Below, piece by piece: positions 1 to 6,351 of a stretch of 7,105 bases of DNA. A program made the position numbers and the translations under genes. The notes beneath the pieces are model-generated. The model saw nothing but the letters and a program-made list of their open reading frames with translations, had not been told where the DNA came from and made no database searches. The stretch is from JBHJHK01 sp050330975 (GTDB lineage Bacteria > Pseudomonadota > Gammaproteobacteria > Competibacterales > Competibacteraceae). The DNA is taken from positions 1 through 7,105 of the forward strand of contig JBHJHK010000365.1 of NCBI GenBank assembly GCA_050330975.1. Direction: 5' to 3'. Numbering within the stretch: the first letter of the stretch is position 1; each line of letters begins with the position of its first letter.

Positions 1-76
1 CCCGGGGCCGTTTTTTAATCCCCCCGTTGGGCCCCGCGGGGGCGCGGGGGGGGGGCCGGGGCCCGCCGGCCCCCGG
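1..76. other. G/C homopolymer-rich window start, probably unreliable sequence
   Basis: The first 76 bases consist mostly of long G and C runs, including ten consecutive G at 46-55, and a perfect six-pair GC hairpin (GGGGCC 58-63, loop 64-67, GGCCCC 68-73). Read in the dprA frame they give a Gly/Pro-rich string with no resemblance to the DprA N-terminus, although real DprA homology begins immediately after. I infer a poor-quality contig end or sequencing artefact. A genuine low-complexity insertion is the less likely alternative. Confidence 0.55.
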
Positions 77-1156
77 GACCTCGAGGGCTTGGGCTTGGCC
101 AAGGCGGTGGTGGACGCCCTGCAACAGCCCGACGCAGGACGGGTCGAGACGGCGTTGGCCTTCGCCCAAGCCCCCCACCAGGCCGTGGTGTGTCTGGGGG
201 ACGAAGATTATCCGAGCCTTCTCCTGGAGACCCCCCAGCCGCCGGTGGTGTTGTTCCTCCGGGGCCATTTGGAGCTGTTGAACACCCCCCAACTCGCCGT
301 GGTGGGCACCCGCCATCCCACGCCCCAGGGGGAGCAAACCGCCTATGACTTCGCCCGCCACTTGGCCGAGGGGGGCCTGGTGATCACCAGTGGCCTGGCC
401 TTGGGCATCGACGCCGCCGCCCACCGCGGCGCCTTGGAGGCCTCCGGTGGCGCCACGGTGGCGGTGTTGGGCACCGGCATCGACCGGGTCTACCCCGCCC
501 GCCACCGAGCCCTGGCCCACACCATCGCAGAGCGGGGGCTGTTGGTGAGCGAATTTCCCCTGGGCACCCCGCCCCTGCCGGAGCACTTCCCCAGGCGCAA
601 CCGCCTCATCAGCGGTCTATCCCTGGGCACTTTGGTAGTGGAGGCCGCCCTCAACAGCGGCTCGTTGGTCACCGCCCGCCACGCCCTGGAGCAGGGTCGG
701 GAAGTGCTGGCCATCCCGGGGTCGATCCACAACCCCCAGGCCAGAGGTTGTCATGCCCTGTTACGCCAGGGGGCCAAATTGGTGGAGACCGCCCTCGATG
801 TCATCGAAGAGCTCGCCCCTTGGCTGCACGCCATCCACCAGCCGCAAGCCCTCGACGAAGGGCCCACCACAACCCGTCGAGCCACCGCCCTCCCCGGGGA
901 GGCGGCTGCTTCGTCGAGCGCGGCGTTGGTCGCCGACGCCCCGGCCGAGGCGGCCCCTGGGGACTTTGACGAAGACTATCGCACCCTCTTGAACCAGCTC
1001 GCCGATGGACCTATCAGCGTCGACGAGCTGGTGGAACGCTGTGGATTGACGGCCGAAGTGGTTTCCTCCATGCTTCTCATACTAGAACTGCAGGGCTATG
1101 TCGTCGCCATGCCGGGGGGTCGTTACCGCCGGATCGCGGCGAGGAATGAATCATGA
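2..1156 (+). CDS. dprA: DNA-processing protein DprA (Smf), 5'-partial
   Basis: DprA binds single-stranded DNA entering the cytoplasm during natural transformation and loads RecA on it. Visible family motifs, in order: GTRHPTPQG (about 305-331), SGLALGIDAAAH (about 389-424), GTGIDRVYPARH (about 470-505), HFPRRNRLISGLS (about 585-623), NSGSLVTARHALEQGREV and IPGSIHNPQARGCHALLRQG. Together they form the Rossmann-like DprA core. An Ala/Pro-rich linker of about 60 residues leads to a C-terminal winged helix (about 965-1140), which in this family is a DML1-like domain. The frame is open back to base 2. The TTG at 89 is the first start-like codon, but the residues just before it (DLEGLGLAKAVVDAL) already match the end of the usual N-terminal SAM/HhH-like domain, so the true start lies upstream and about 40-50 residues are missing or corrupted. 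The stop overlaps the smg start (ATGA, 1153-1156), implying translational coupling. Identity is very secure; the N-terminus is not. Confidence 0.95.
   Translation, partial: PGPFFNPPVGPRGGAGGGPGPAGPRDLEGLGLAKAVVDALQQPDAGRVETALAFAQAPHQAVVCLGDEDYPSLLLETPQPPVVLFLRGHLELLNTPQLAVVGTRHPTPQGEQTAYDFARHLAEGGLVITSGLALGIDAAAHRGALEASGGATVAVLGTGIDRVYPARHRALAHTIAERGLLVSEFPLGTPPLPEHFPRRNRLISGLSLGTLVVEAALNSGSLVTARHALEQGREVLAIPGSIHNPQARGCHALLRQGAKLVETALDVIEELAPWLHAIHQPQALDEGPTTTRRATALPGEAAASSSAALVADAPAEAAPGDFDEDYRTLLNQLADGPISVDELVERCGLTAEVVSSMLLILELQGYVVAMPGGRYRRIAARNES
1141..1146 (+). promoter_or_regulatory. Ribosome binding site of smg inside dprA
   Basis: GAGGAA at 1141-1146 sits within the last codons of dprA and is well spaced from the smg ATG at 1153. 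Together with the ATGA overlap it supports coupled translation of the two genes. Confidence 0.65.
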
Positions 1157-1629
1157 AAGAAGACATGCTCGACGTTTTGATGTACCTGTTTCAAAACTAC
1201 ATGAGCGACGACGCGGATCCCCATTCCGACCGCGAAGTCCTGCAAAGCGAACTTCTCGAAGCGGGTTTTCCCCACCGCGAAGTCTCCCAAGCCTTTGCTT
1301 GGCTCGACGACCTGGCGGCGCAACAGGCCTCCCTGGCGGTACCTGTCAACCCCGAGGCCAGCTTTCGCATCTACACCGAGCAAGAGTCGAGTCGCCTCGA
1401 CGCCGAGTGCCGCAGTTACTTGTTATTTTTAGAACAATCCGGCATCCTCGGCCCCGAGACTCGGGAGTTGGTCATCGACCGCACCATGGCCTTGGAATCC
1501 GATGACATCGACCTCGACCAGTTGAAGTGGGTCGTCCTCATGGTGCTCTTCAACCAACCGGGCCAAGAGGAAGCTTACGCCTGGATGGAAGATTTGTTAT
1601 TCGAAGACATCCCCACCTACCTCCACTGA
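1153..1629 (+). CDS. smg: Smg family protein (DUF494)
   Basis: This is a 158-residue acidic protein, essentially the same length as E. coli Smg (157). Recognisable family stretches are MKEDMLDVLMYLFQNYM at the N-terminus, a central ESSRLDAECRSYLLFLEQ, and the C-terminal VVLMVLFNQPGQEEAYAWME followed by a short tail ending in YLH. It has no signal peptide or membrane segment, so it should be cytoplasmic. The biochemical role of Smg is not established; its habit of sitting beside dprA and topA in gammaproteobacteria is the main clue. The start ATG overlaps the dprA stop by four bases. A strong ribosome binding site (GAGGAA, 1141-1146) lies inside the end of dprA, eight bases from the ATG when counted from GAGG. 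Length, both termini and context agree, so the call is firm while the function stays unknown. Confidence 0.93.
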   Translation: MKEDMLDVLMYLFQNYMSDDADPHSDREVLQSELLEAGFPHREVSQAFAWLDDLAAQQASLAVPVNPEASFRIYTEQESSRLDAECRSYLLFLEQSGILGPETRELVIDRTMALESDDIDLDQLKWVVLMVLFNQPGQEEAYAWMEDLLFEDIPTYLH

Positions 1630-1637
1630 GGGTCTTC

Positions 1638-1671
1638 ACCGCGGGGATTTCCGATCTCGATCCACCGCGGT
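1638..1671. repeat. 7-bp inverted repeat in the smg-topA gap
   Basis: ACCGCGG at 1638-1644 pairs with CCGCGGT at 1665-1671 around a 20-base loop. No T run follows on either strand, so it is not a typical intrinsic terminator. It could be an operator, an RNA hairpin or chance in GC-rich DNA. It sits in the only sizeable gap (1630-1753) of the dprA-smg-topA cluster. I saw no convincing sigma-70 promoter in that gap. Confidence 0.25.
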
Positions 1672-1753
1672 CAAAAACTGTCGTTGCCCTAGATCTCTGC
1701 ACCCCCAATGGTTGTCCATGGGGTCATCTTTACCACGCCTCGTTGCCATCGCC

Positions 1754-4090
1754 ATGAGCCAGAACCTCGTCATCGTCGAATCGCCGGCGAAGGCCAAGAC
1801 CATCAAAAAGTACCTGGGCTCGTCGTTTGACGTGTTGGCCTCCTATGGTCATGTGCGCGACCTCATCCCCAAGGAAGGCGCCGTCGACCCCGACAGCGAC
1901 TTCGCCATGAAGTACCAAGTCATCGAGCGCAACGAAAAGCACGTCGAGGCCATCGCCAAGGCCACCCGCAAGGCCTCGACGCTGTATTTGGCCACCGACC
2001 CCGACCGGGAGGGGGAGGCCATTTCTTGGCACCTCCACGAGCTGTTGCGGGAGCGAGACGCCATCGATGACAAACCCGTCCATCGGGTGGTGTTCCACGA
2101 GATCACGGCCAACGCCATCCGCGAGGCTATCGACAAGCCAAGGCAACTGTCCACCGAGTTGATCAACGCCCAGCAGGCTCGCCGGGCGTTGGATTTTCTG
2201 GTGGGTTTCAACCTCTCGCCGCTGTTGTGGCGCAAGATTCGCCCCGGGTTGTCGGCTGGTCGGGTCCAGTCGCCGGCCCTCAAGATGATCGTCGAGCGGG
2301 AAGAGGAGATCGAGGCCTTTGTCCCCCGGGAGTACTGGACCCTGTGGGCCGACTCCGCCGTGGATCAGCAGCCCTTTAGCGCCCGCCTCACCCACTACCA
2401 AGGCAAAAAGCTCGAGCAGTTTTCCCTGGCCGATGAGACCACGGCCAAGGCGGCCGAGGCGACCCTGGAGAAGGCGGCCCAGGGGGTATTGACGGTTTTA
2501 GAGGTGGACAAGAAGCAGCGCAAACGCCAGCCGGCGCCGCCGTTTACCACCTCGACCCTCCAGCAGGAGGCCAGCCGCAAACTGGGCTTTGGCGCCCAGC
2601 GCACCATGCGCATCGCCCAGCAGCTCTACGAGGGGATCGACATCGGCGCCGAGGTGGTGGGATTGATCACCTACATGCGCACCGACTCGGTCCACCTGGC
2701 CCAAGAGGCGGTGGAGCAAATTCGGGGGTTGATCAAGAGCCGCTACGGGGCCGACAACCTCCCAAAGCAACCCAGGACCTTTAAGACCAAGGCGAAAAAC
2801 GCCCAAGAGGCCCACGAGGCGGTGCGCCCCACCGACGCCCAGCGGCTGCCAGAGACACTCCAGGCGGCGTTGAGCGATGACCAGTATCGCCTCTACGATT
2901 TGATCTGGAAGCGCACCGTGGCCTGCCAGATGATCCACGCCACCCTCAACACCGTGGCAGTGGATTTGGACGCCGGCGGCCAGGGCATTTTCCGGGCCAA
3001 TGGTTCGACGGTGGCCCATCCGGGCTTCATAGCCGTCTACCGGGAGGGGGTGGACGACGGGGGTACCAAGGCCGACGACGGCGACGACGATCGGGCCCTC
3101 CCCCCCCTGGCCAAGGGGCAGCAGGTGCCGTTGTTGGCCCTGCGTCCCGAGCAGCACTTCACCGAGCCGCCCCCCCGCTACAGTGAAGCGAGCCTGGTAA
3201 AGACCCTGGAGGAGTACGGCATCGGCCGTCCCTCCACTTATGCCACCATCATCTCCACCCTGTTGGCCCGGGAGTATGTGGAGCTGGACAAGCGCCGCTT
3301 TTTACCCACGGAGATCGGCCGCATCGTCAACCGCTTCCTGACGGATCACTTCACCCAGTACGTCAACTACGACTTCACCGCCCGCCTAGAGGACGAGCTA
3401 GACGCCGTCTCCCGGGGTGAAAAGGACTGGGTGCCGGTGATGGGGGCCTTTTGGAAGCCTTTTAAGGCCCTGGTGGAGGACAAAAAGACCAGTGTGTCCC
3501 GCCTAGAGGCGGTGAAGGCCCGGGAGCTGGGGGTCGACCCCAAGAGCGGCAAGCCGGTGGTGGTGCGCATGGCCCGCTATGGGCCCGTGGTGCAGATAGG
3601 CTCAGCGGAGGACGAAGAAAAACCCAAATTCGCCGGCCTACTCCCCGACCAGCGCATGGACAGCATCACCCTAGAACAGGCCATGGAGCTGTTCAAGCTC
3701 CCCCGGGAGTTGGGCAACACCCCGGAGGGGGACGCCATCTCGGCCAACATCGGCCGCTTTGGTCCCTATCTTCGCTATGGCGAGCGCAAGTTTGTTTCCC
3801 TCAAGGAGGACGACCCCTACTCCATCACCCTGGAGCGGGCCGTGGAGTTGGTGCGGCAGCACCAGGCCGAGGAGGCCAACAAGGTCATCCAAAATTTCAA
3901 CGGCAGCGGCATTCAGATTCTCCGGGGGCGCTATGGCCCCTACATCACCGACGGCAAGAAGAACGTCAAGGTGCCCAAGGACCGGGAGCCCGAGAGCCTG
4001 ACCCTCGCCGAGTGCCGCCAGCTCATCGCCAACGCCCCGGAAAAGCGCCGCCGCCCCCCGGCCAAGGGCGGCCGCCGCAAGGCCAATTGA
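1754..4090 (+). CDS. topA: DNA topoisomerase I (type IA, omega protein)
   Basis: This enzyme relaxes negative supercoils by single-strand cleavage through a 5'-phosphotyrosine link. The 778-residue protein begins with the Toprim domain: Glu9 in VIVESPAKAKT and the metal-binding triad D82-x-D84-x-E86 in TDPDREGE. Next come INAQQARRALDFLVGF and RPGLSAGRVQSPALK. The active-site tyrosine is Tyr307 in GLITYMRTDS, followed by AQEAHEAVRPTD and EYGIGRPSTYATII. The C-terminus has three topoisomerase C-terminal repeats, recognised by RYGP/RFGP/RYGP cores near residues 607, 668 and 726, then a basic tail. The whole protein has only two cysteines, unpaired, so it lacks the zinc ribbons of E. coli TopA. 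The ATG at 1754 was chosen because it puts the glutamate at position 9 exactly as in E. coli; TTG 1712 and ATG 1718 would add 12-14 atypical residues. No clear Shine-Dalgarno precedes it. hemF follows after 13 bases. Confidence 0.97.
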   Translation: MSQNLVIVESPAKAKTIKKYLGSSFDVLASYGHVRDLIPKEGAVDPDSDFAMKYQVIERNEKHVEAIAKATRKASTLYLATDPDREGEAISWHLHELLRERDAIDDKPVHRVVFHEITANAIREAIDKPRQLSTELINAQQARRALDFLVGFNLSPLLWRKIRPGLSAGRVQSPALKMIVEREEEIEAFVPREYWTLWADSAVDQQPFSARLTHYQGKKLEQFSLADETTAKAAEATLEKAAQGVLTVLEVDKKQRKRQPAPPFTTSTLQQEASRKLGFGAQRTMRIAQQLYEGIDIGAEVVGLITYMRTDSVHLAQEAVEQIRGLIKSRYGADNLPKQPRTFKTKAKNAQEAHEAVRPTDAQRLPETLQAALSDDQYRLYDLIWKRTVACQMIHATLNTVAVDLDAGGQGIFRANGSTVAHPGFIAVYREGVDDGGTKADDGDDDRALPPLAKGQQVPLLALRPEQHFTEPPPRYSEASLVKTLEEYGIGRPSTYATIISTLLAREYVELDKRRFLPTEIGRIVNRFLTDHFTQYVNYDFTARLEDELDAVSRGEKDWVPVMGAFWKPFKALVEDKKTSVSRLEAVKARELGVDPKSGKPVVVRMARYGPVVQIGSAEDEEKPKFAGLLPDQRMDSITLEQAMELFKLPRELGNTPEGDAISANIGRFGPYLRYGERKFVSLKEDDPYSITLERAVELVRQHQAEEANKVIQNFNGSGIQILRGRYGPYITDGKKNVKVPKDREPESLTLAECRQLIANAPEKRRRPPAKGGRRKAN

Positions 4091-4103
4091 GGCTGGATTC
4101 CCG

Positions 4104-5063
4104 GTGACGATTCCCGTGCCACCGCCGGCACCGACGCCCCCCGATACCGCTGCTGTGGAGCGGGTGCGGGATTTTTTGAGGGGCCTTCAGCAGGGCATTG
4201 TCGACGCCCTGGTGGCCGAGGATCCCGGGGGCCAGGTGGTGGATGACCCCTGGCAACGGCAAGCGGGTGGTCCCTTGGGGGGCGGGGGGCGCACCTGGAT
4301 TATGCGCCAAGGCCAGGTCTTTGAGCAGGCCGGGGTGGGGTTTTCCCATGTGTTTGGGGATACGTTGCCGCCATCGGCCACAGCGGCGCGCCCAGACCTC
4401 GCCGGGCGCAGCTTCCAGGCCATGGGGGTTTCCCTGGTGATCCACCCCCACAACCCCTTTGTCCCCACCTCCCACGCCAATGTGCGGCTGTTTGTCGCCG
4501 AGAAGCCCTCGGAGCCCCCGGTGTGGTGGTTTGGTGGGGGATTTGACTTGACGCCGTTTTATCCCTTTGACGAGGACTGTCGCCACTGGCACCGCCAGGC
4601 AAAAGCCGCCTGTGAGCCCTTTGGCGAGCACGTTTATCCCCACTTTAAAGCCTGGTGCGACCGCTATTTTTTCCTCAAACACCGGGGGGAGACCCGGGGG
4701 GGCGGGGGCTTGTTTTACGACGACTGGACCGAGGGGGGGTTTGAGCGCAGCTTTGCCCTCACCCAAAGTGTGGGGGAGCACTATTTGACGGCGTATCTGC
4801 CCATCGTCCAGCGGCGCAAGGACACCCCCTTTGGGGAGGGGGAGCGCCAATTTCAGCTCTATCGACGGGGGCGCTATGTGGAGTTTAATCTGGTCTACGA
4901 CCGCGGCACCCTGTTCGGTCTCCAATCGGGGGGGCGCACCGAGTCCATCCTCATGTCATTGCCGCCCCTAGTGGCGTGGCAGTACGGTTTTCAACCCGCT
5001 CCTGCCAGTCCCGAAGCCCGCTTGGAGGAGTATCTCAAGCCCCGGGAGTGGCTGGACGGCTAA
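4104..5063 (+). CDS. hemF: Oxygen-dependent coproporphyrinogen III oxidase
   Basis: HemF performs the aerobic oxidative decarboxylation of coproporphyrinogen III to protoporphyrinogen IX in cytoplasmic heme synthesis. The 319 residues match the family end to end: VFEQAGVGFSHVFGD, AGRSFQAMGVSLVIHPHNP, PTSHANVRLFVAEKP, VWWFGGGFDLTPFYPF, LYRRGRYVEFNLVYDRGTLF and GGRTESILMSLPPLV. The four histidines implicated in E. coli HemF (H96, H106, H145, H175) correspond to H114, H124, H163 and H193, with identical spacing. The protein is about 20 residues longer than E. coli HemF, mostly from a Pro-rich N-terminal extension. The GTG at 4104 has GAGG (4089-4092) 11 bases upstream, overlapping the topA stop. 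GTG at 4116 and 4155 are in-frame alternatives, so the exact start is uncertain. The 13-base gap to topA and 18-base gap to terC suggest cotranscription. tsaC and aroE, frequent neighbours in related genomes, are absent here. Confidence 0.97.
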   Translation: MTIPVPPPAPTPPDTAAVERVRDFLRGLQQGIVDALVAEDPGGQVVDDPWQRQAGGPLGGGGRTWIMRQGQVFEQAGVGFSHVFGDTLPPSATAARPDLAGRSFQAMGVSLVIHPHNPFVPTSHANVRLFVAEKPSEPPVWWFGGGFDLTPFYPFDEDCRHWHRQAKAACEPFGEHVYPHFKAWCDRYFFLKHRGETRGGGGLFYDDWTEGGFERSFALTQSVGEHYLTAYLPIVQRRKDTPFGEGERQFQLYRRGRYVEFNLVYDRGTLFGLQSGGRTESILMSLPPLVAWQYGFQPAPASPEARLEEYLKPREWLDG

Positions 5064-5070
5064 CCCTCCC

Positions 5071-5074
5071 GGAG
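5071..5074 (+). promoter_or_regulatory. Ribosome binding site of terC fragment
   Basis: GGAG at 5071-5074 lies seven bases before the ATG at 5082. GTG at 5079 is immediately upstream in frame but would leave only four bases of spacing, so this site favours the ATG. Confidence 0.6.
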
Positions 5075-5081
5075 CTTCGTG

Positions 5082-5558
5082 ATGGAGTGGATCACCGATC
5101 CCCAAGCCTGGATCGCCTTGGCCACCCTCACCGCCCTGGAAATTGTCCTTGGCATCGACAACATCATTTTTATCTCCATCCTCGCCGACCGTTTGCCCCC
5201 CGAGCAGCGCCCCCGGGCCCGCACCATTGGCCTGGGTATGGCCATGGGGATGCGGATTTTGTTGTTGTTGTCCTTGACCTGGATTATCGGTTTGACGGGG
5301 CCTTTATTTGAGGTGATGGGCAACGAGTTTTCCGGACGGGATTTAATTCTCCTGGTGGGGGGCTTGTTTTTGTTAATTGCGGGCCAAGCGGGCGAAAAAG
5401 ACCCCACCGGTGAAGCTGCATTTGCGGATGTAAAGGTGAAATGGCTCCTTCAAATCGCCCGCGATCCTCCCGGTGGTCATACCACGTATTGGCCAAGGCA
5501 TAACCACCCCAACCACCAAGACCCCAGAGGGCGAGCACCAGCGACAGCTTGTGGGTAG
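5082..5558 (+). pseudogene. TerC family integral membrane protein, C-terminally truncated
   Basis: The first 100 or so residues are clearly TerC/Alx-type membrane protein (tellurium resistance TerC family, linked to manganese or other metal export). It opens with MEWITDPQAWIALATLTALE, followed by the diagnostic EIVLGIDNIIFISILADRLP, a second hydrophobic helix (MGMRILLLLSLTWIIGLTGP) and a third (RDLILLVGGLFLLI, ending near 5379). TerC proteins usually continue with a KAT-EIH-like loop and a second half containing FSLDS, about 240 residues in all. Here that is missing. After about 5385 the frame gives a hydrophilic, His/Pro-rich sequence without family resemblance and stops at 5558 (158 residues from the ATG). 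Only one of the two Asp-bearing membrane motifs is present, so the product is probably non-functional. A frameshift does not rescue it: the neighbouring frame reaches a stop within about 16 codons. I infer a rearrangement or assembly join; the start and RBS are intact. Confidence 0.8.
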
Positions 5559-5571
5559 TTTTCCTAGACAT
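5284..5571 (-). pseudogene. 5' fragment of an unrecognised exported protein gene
   Basis: On the minus strand an ATG at 5571 opens a frame of 95 residues. Its N-terminus looks like a genuine signal peptide: a basic start (MSRKTTHK), a hydrophobic stretch (LSLVLALWGLGGWGGYALA) and an A-L-A cleavage-like site, then a charged mature start (NTWYDHREDRGRFEG). AGGA lies nine bases upstream of the ATG on that strand, a plausible ribosome binding site. Codon third positions are GC-rich up to about 5460, then turn AT-rich, and from about 5385 down to its stop the frame merely reads antisense through terC. I therefore think only about 5460-5571 is authentic coding sequence and the rest of the gene is lost at the same breakpoint that truncates terC. 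I do not recognise the family. It could instead be a chance frame, so confidence is moderate. Confidence 0.42.
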
Positions 5572-5866
5572 GGCAATGATTCCTGGTCGCAAATGGATCA
5601 ACTCAGATCAGTCAACGCGTGTGGGCAGCGACTGTGGGTCATAATCTACGGCACAGCCCTGTTGAGTTGGGCTGCCTTACCTTGAGAAACGTAAATAAGC
5701 ATTGGGGTTTTGCCAAGTTACAACAGGTTACCTTTGGACATTACCGGGACATCGATCTTAACCTTTCTCAACCCTGTTTCAGCCAACTTTGCCTCGGCTC
5801 TCCTTAAGCTGACACCGTCACGTAAGTTTATGCCCTTGGCACTTTCCACTTACAGGTGTCTTTCCC
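5572..5866. other. Intergenic region of lower GC, no gene seen
   Basis: These 295 bases separate the two divergent starts at 5571 (minus) and 5867 (plus). Composition is visibly less GC-rich than the flanking genes, as is usual for a regulatory region. Short open frames here show no family resemblance, coding bias or ribosome binding site that I can identify. A six-pair hairpin (CAGCCC 5654-5659, GGGCTG 5669-5674) has no T run. A TGGACA at 5735-5740 resembles a -35 element, but no good -10 follows. A promoter for the glycine-zipper gene must lie here, but I cannot place it. Confidence 0.6.
5854..5858 (+). promoter_or_regulatory. Ribosome binding site of the glycine-zipper gene
   Basis: AGGTG at 5854-5858, eight bases before the ATG at 5867. 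It selects this ATG over the later in-frame ATG codons for Met5 and Met7, which lie in the signal peptide n-region. Confidence 0.55.
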
Positions 5867-6346
5867 ATGCAATCGAAGATGAAGATGAATGTCACGCTCA
5901 CATTGGCCCTGGCTTTGAATCTGGGACTCAGTGCCCCCGTTTACGCCCAGGCCTTTTACTATCCCGCCGAAGGCCAAACCCCCTATCAGCAACAGCGGGA
6001 TCTCGAAGCCTGTCGCGGCTGGGCGGTGGGCCAAGCCGGTTGGCCTTCGTCTCCCCCGCCCGCCCCCTCGAGCACCCAAAGCTCTAGCCGGGGCCAGGCC
6101 TTACGGGGTGCCATTGCCGGGGCGGCCATTGGCGCCATCGGCGGCGCCCTACGAGACGAGCCTGGACGCGGCGCTGCCTATGGCGCCATGGGCGGTGCCG
6201 CCGGGGCCATGGGCAGCCAGGGCAGACAAGGGGGGGGCTGGTCGTCGGCGCCACAGCCGAATTACAGCCAGCGGGCAGGACAACAGGCCCAGTTTGAGCG
6301 CGCCGTGGGGGCCTGTATGACGGGGCGGGGTTATAGCGTGGGCTAA
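5867..6346 (+). CDS. Secreted glycine-zipper protein
   Basis: The 159-residue product has a clear signal peptide: MQSKMKMN, then LTLALALNLGLSAPVYAQA, with cleavage likely after Ala27 or Ala29. The mature part starts FYYPAEGQTPYQQQRDLEAC, then a Pro/Ser linker, a glycine zipper (about residues 81-116, core GAIAGAAIGAIGGAL and a second GAMGGAAGAMG), and a C-terminal FERAVGACMTGRGYSV. The pattern of an early Cys (Cys49), a glycine zipper and a late Cys (Cys150) in a C-x3-RGY-x-V ending is typical of proteobacterial periplasmic or outer-membrane-associated glycine-zipper (YMGG-like) proteins of unknown function. The two cysteines could form a disulfide after export; that is inference. AGGTG (5854-5858) lies eight bases before the ATG. 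The gene is monocistronic as far as can be seen and converges on the protease gene, with only five bases between the two stops and no terminator hairpin in the gap. Confidence 0.85.
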   Translation: MQSKMKMNVTLTLALALNLGLSAPVYAQAFYYPAEGQTPYQQQRDLEACRGWAVGQAGWPSSPPPAPSSTQSSSRGQALRGAIAGAAIGAIGGALRDEPGRGAAYGAMGGAAGAMGSQGRQGGGWSSAPQPNYSQRAGQQAQFERAVGACMTGRGYSVG

Positions 6347-6351
6347 AGCGG

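Noticed and set aside
1712..1753. Upstream start codons for topA (TTG 1712, ATG 1718)
   Set aside because: They add residues absent from the family and have no ribosome binding site; ATG 1754 aligns exactly with E. coli TopA numbering at Glu9.
1730..2401. Long open frame on the minus strand opposite topA
   Set aside because: It lies antisense to the well-conserved TopA Toprim region, has no family resemblance, and is what high-GC coding DNA produces by chance.
2498..3157. 219-residue minus-strand open frame inside topA
   Set aside because: It overlaps the active-site region of TopA, whose plus-strand motifs are intact; no recognisable protein.
4023..4925. 300-residue open frame on the minus strand opposite hemF
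   Set aside because: It is antisense to HemF, which is recognisable end to end; the product is Gly/Pro-rich without motifs.
5380..5450. A single-base frameshift as the cause of terC truncation
   Set aside because: Reading the next frame gives AKRAKKTPPV-like residues and then a stop near 5450, with no second half of TerC in any plus-strand frame.
5654..5674. CAGCCC/GGGCTG hairpin as a terminator
   Set aside because: The six-pair stem has a nine-base loop and no T run on either strand.
5619..5807. Small plus-strand open frame of 62 residues in the intergenic region
   Set aside because: No ribosome binding site, no family resemblance and no coding-type codon bias; treated as non-coding.
5836..5855. 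TTGGCAC as a sigma-54 or sigma-70 promoter element before the glycine-zipper gene
   Set aside because: No GC doublet at the -12 position for sigma-54 and no acceptable -10 hexamer at 16-18 bases for sigma-70.
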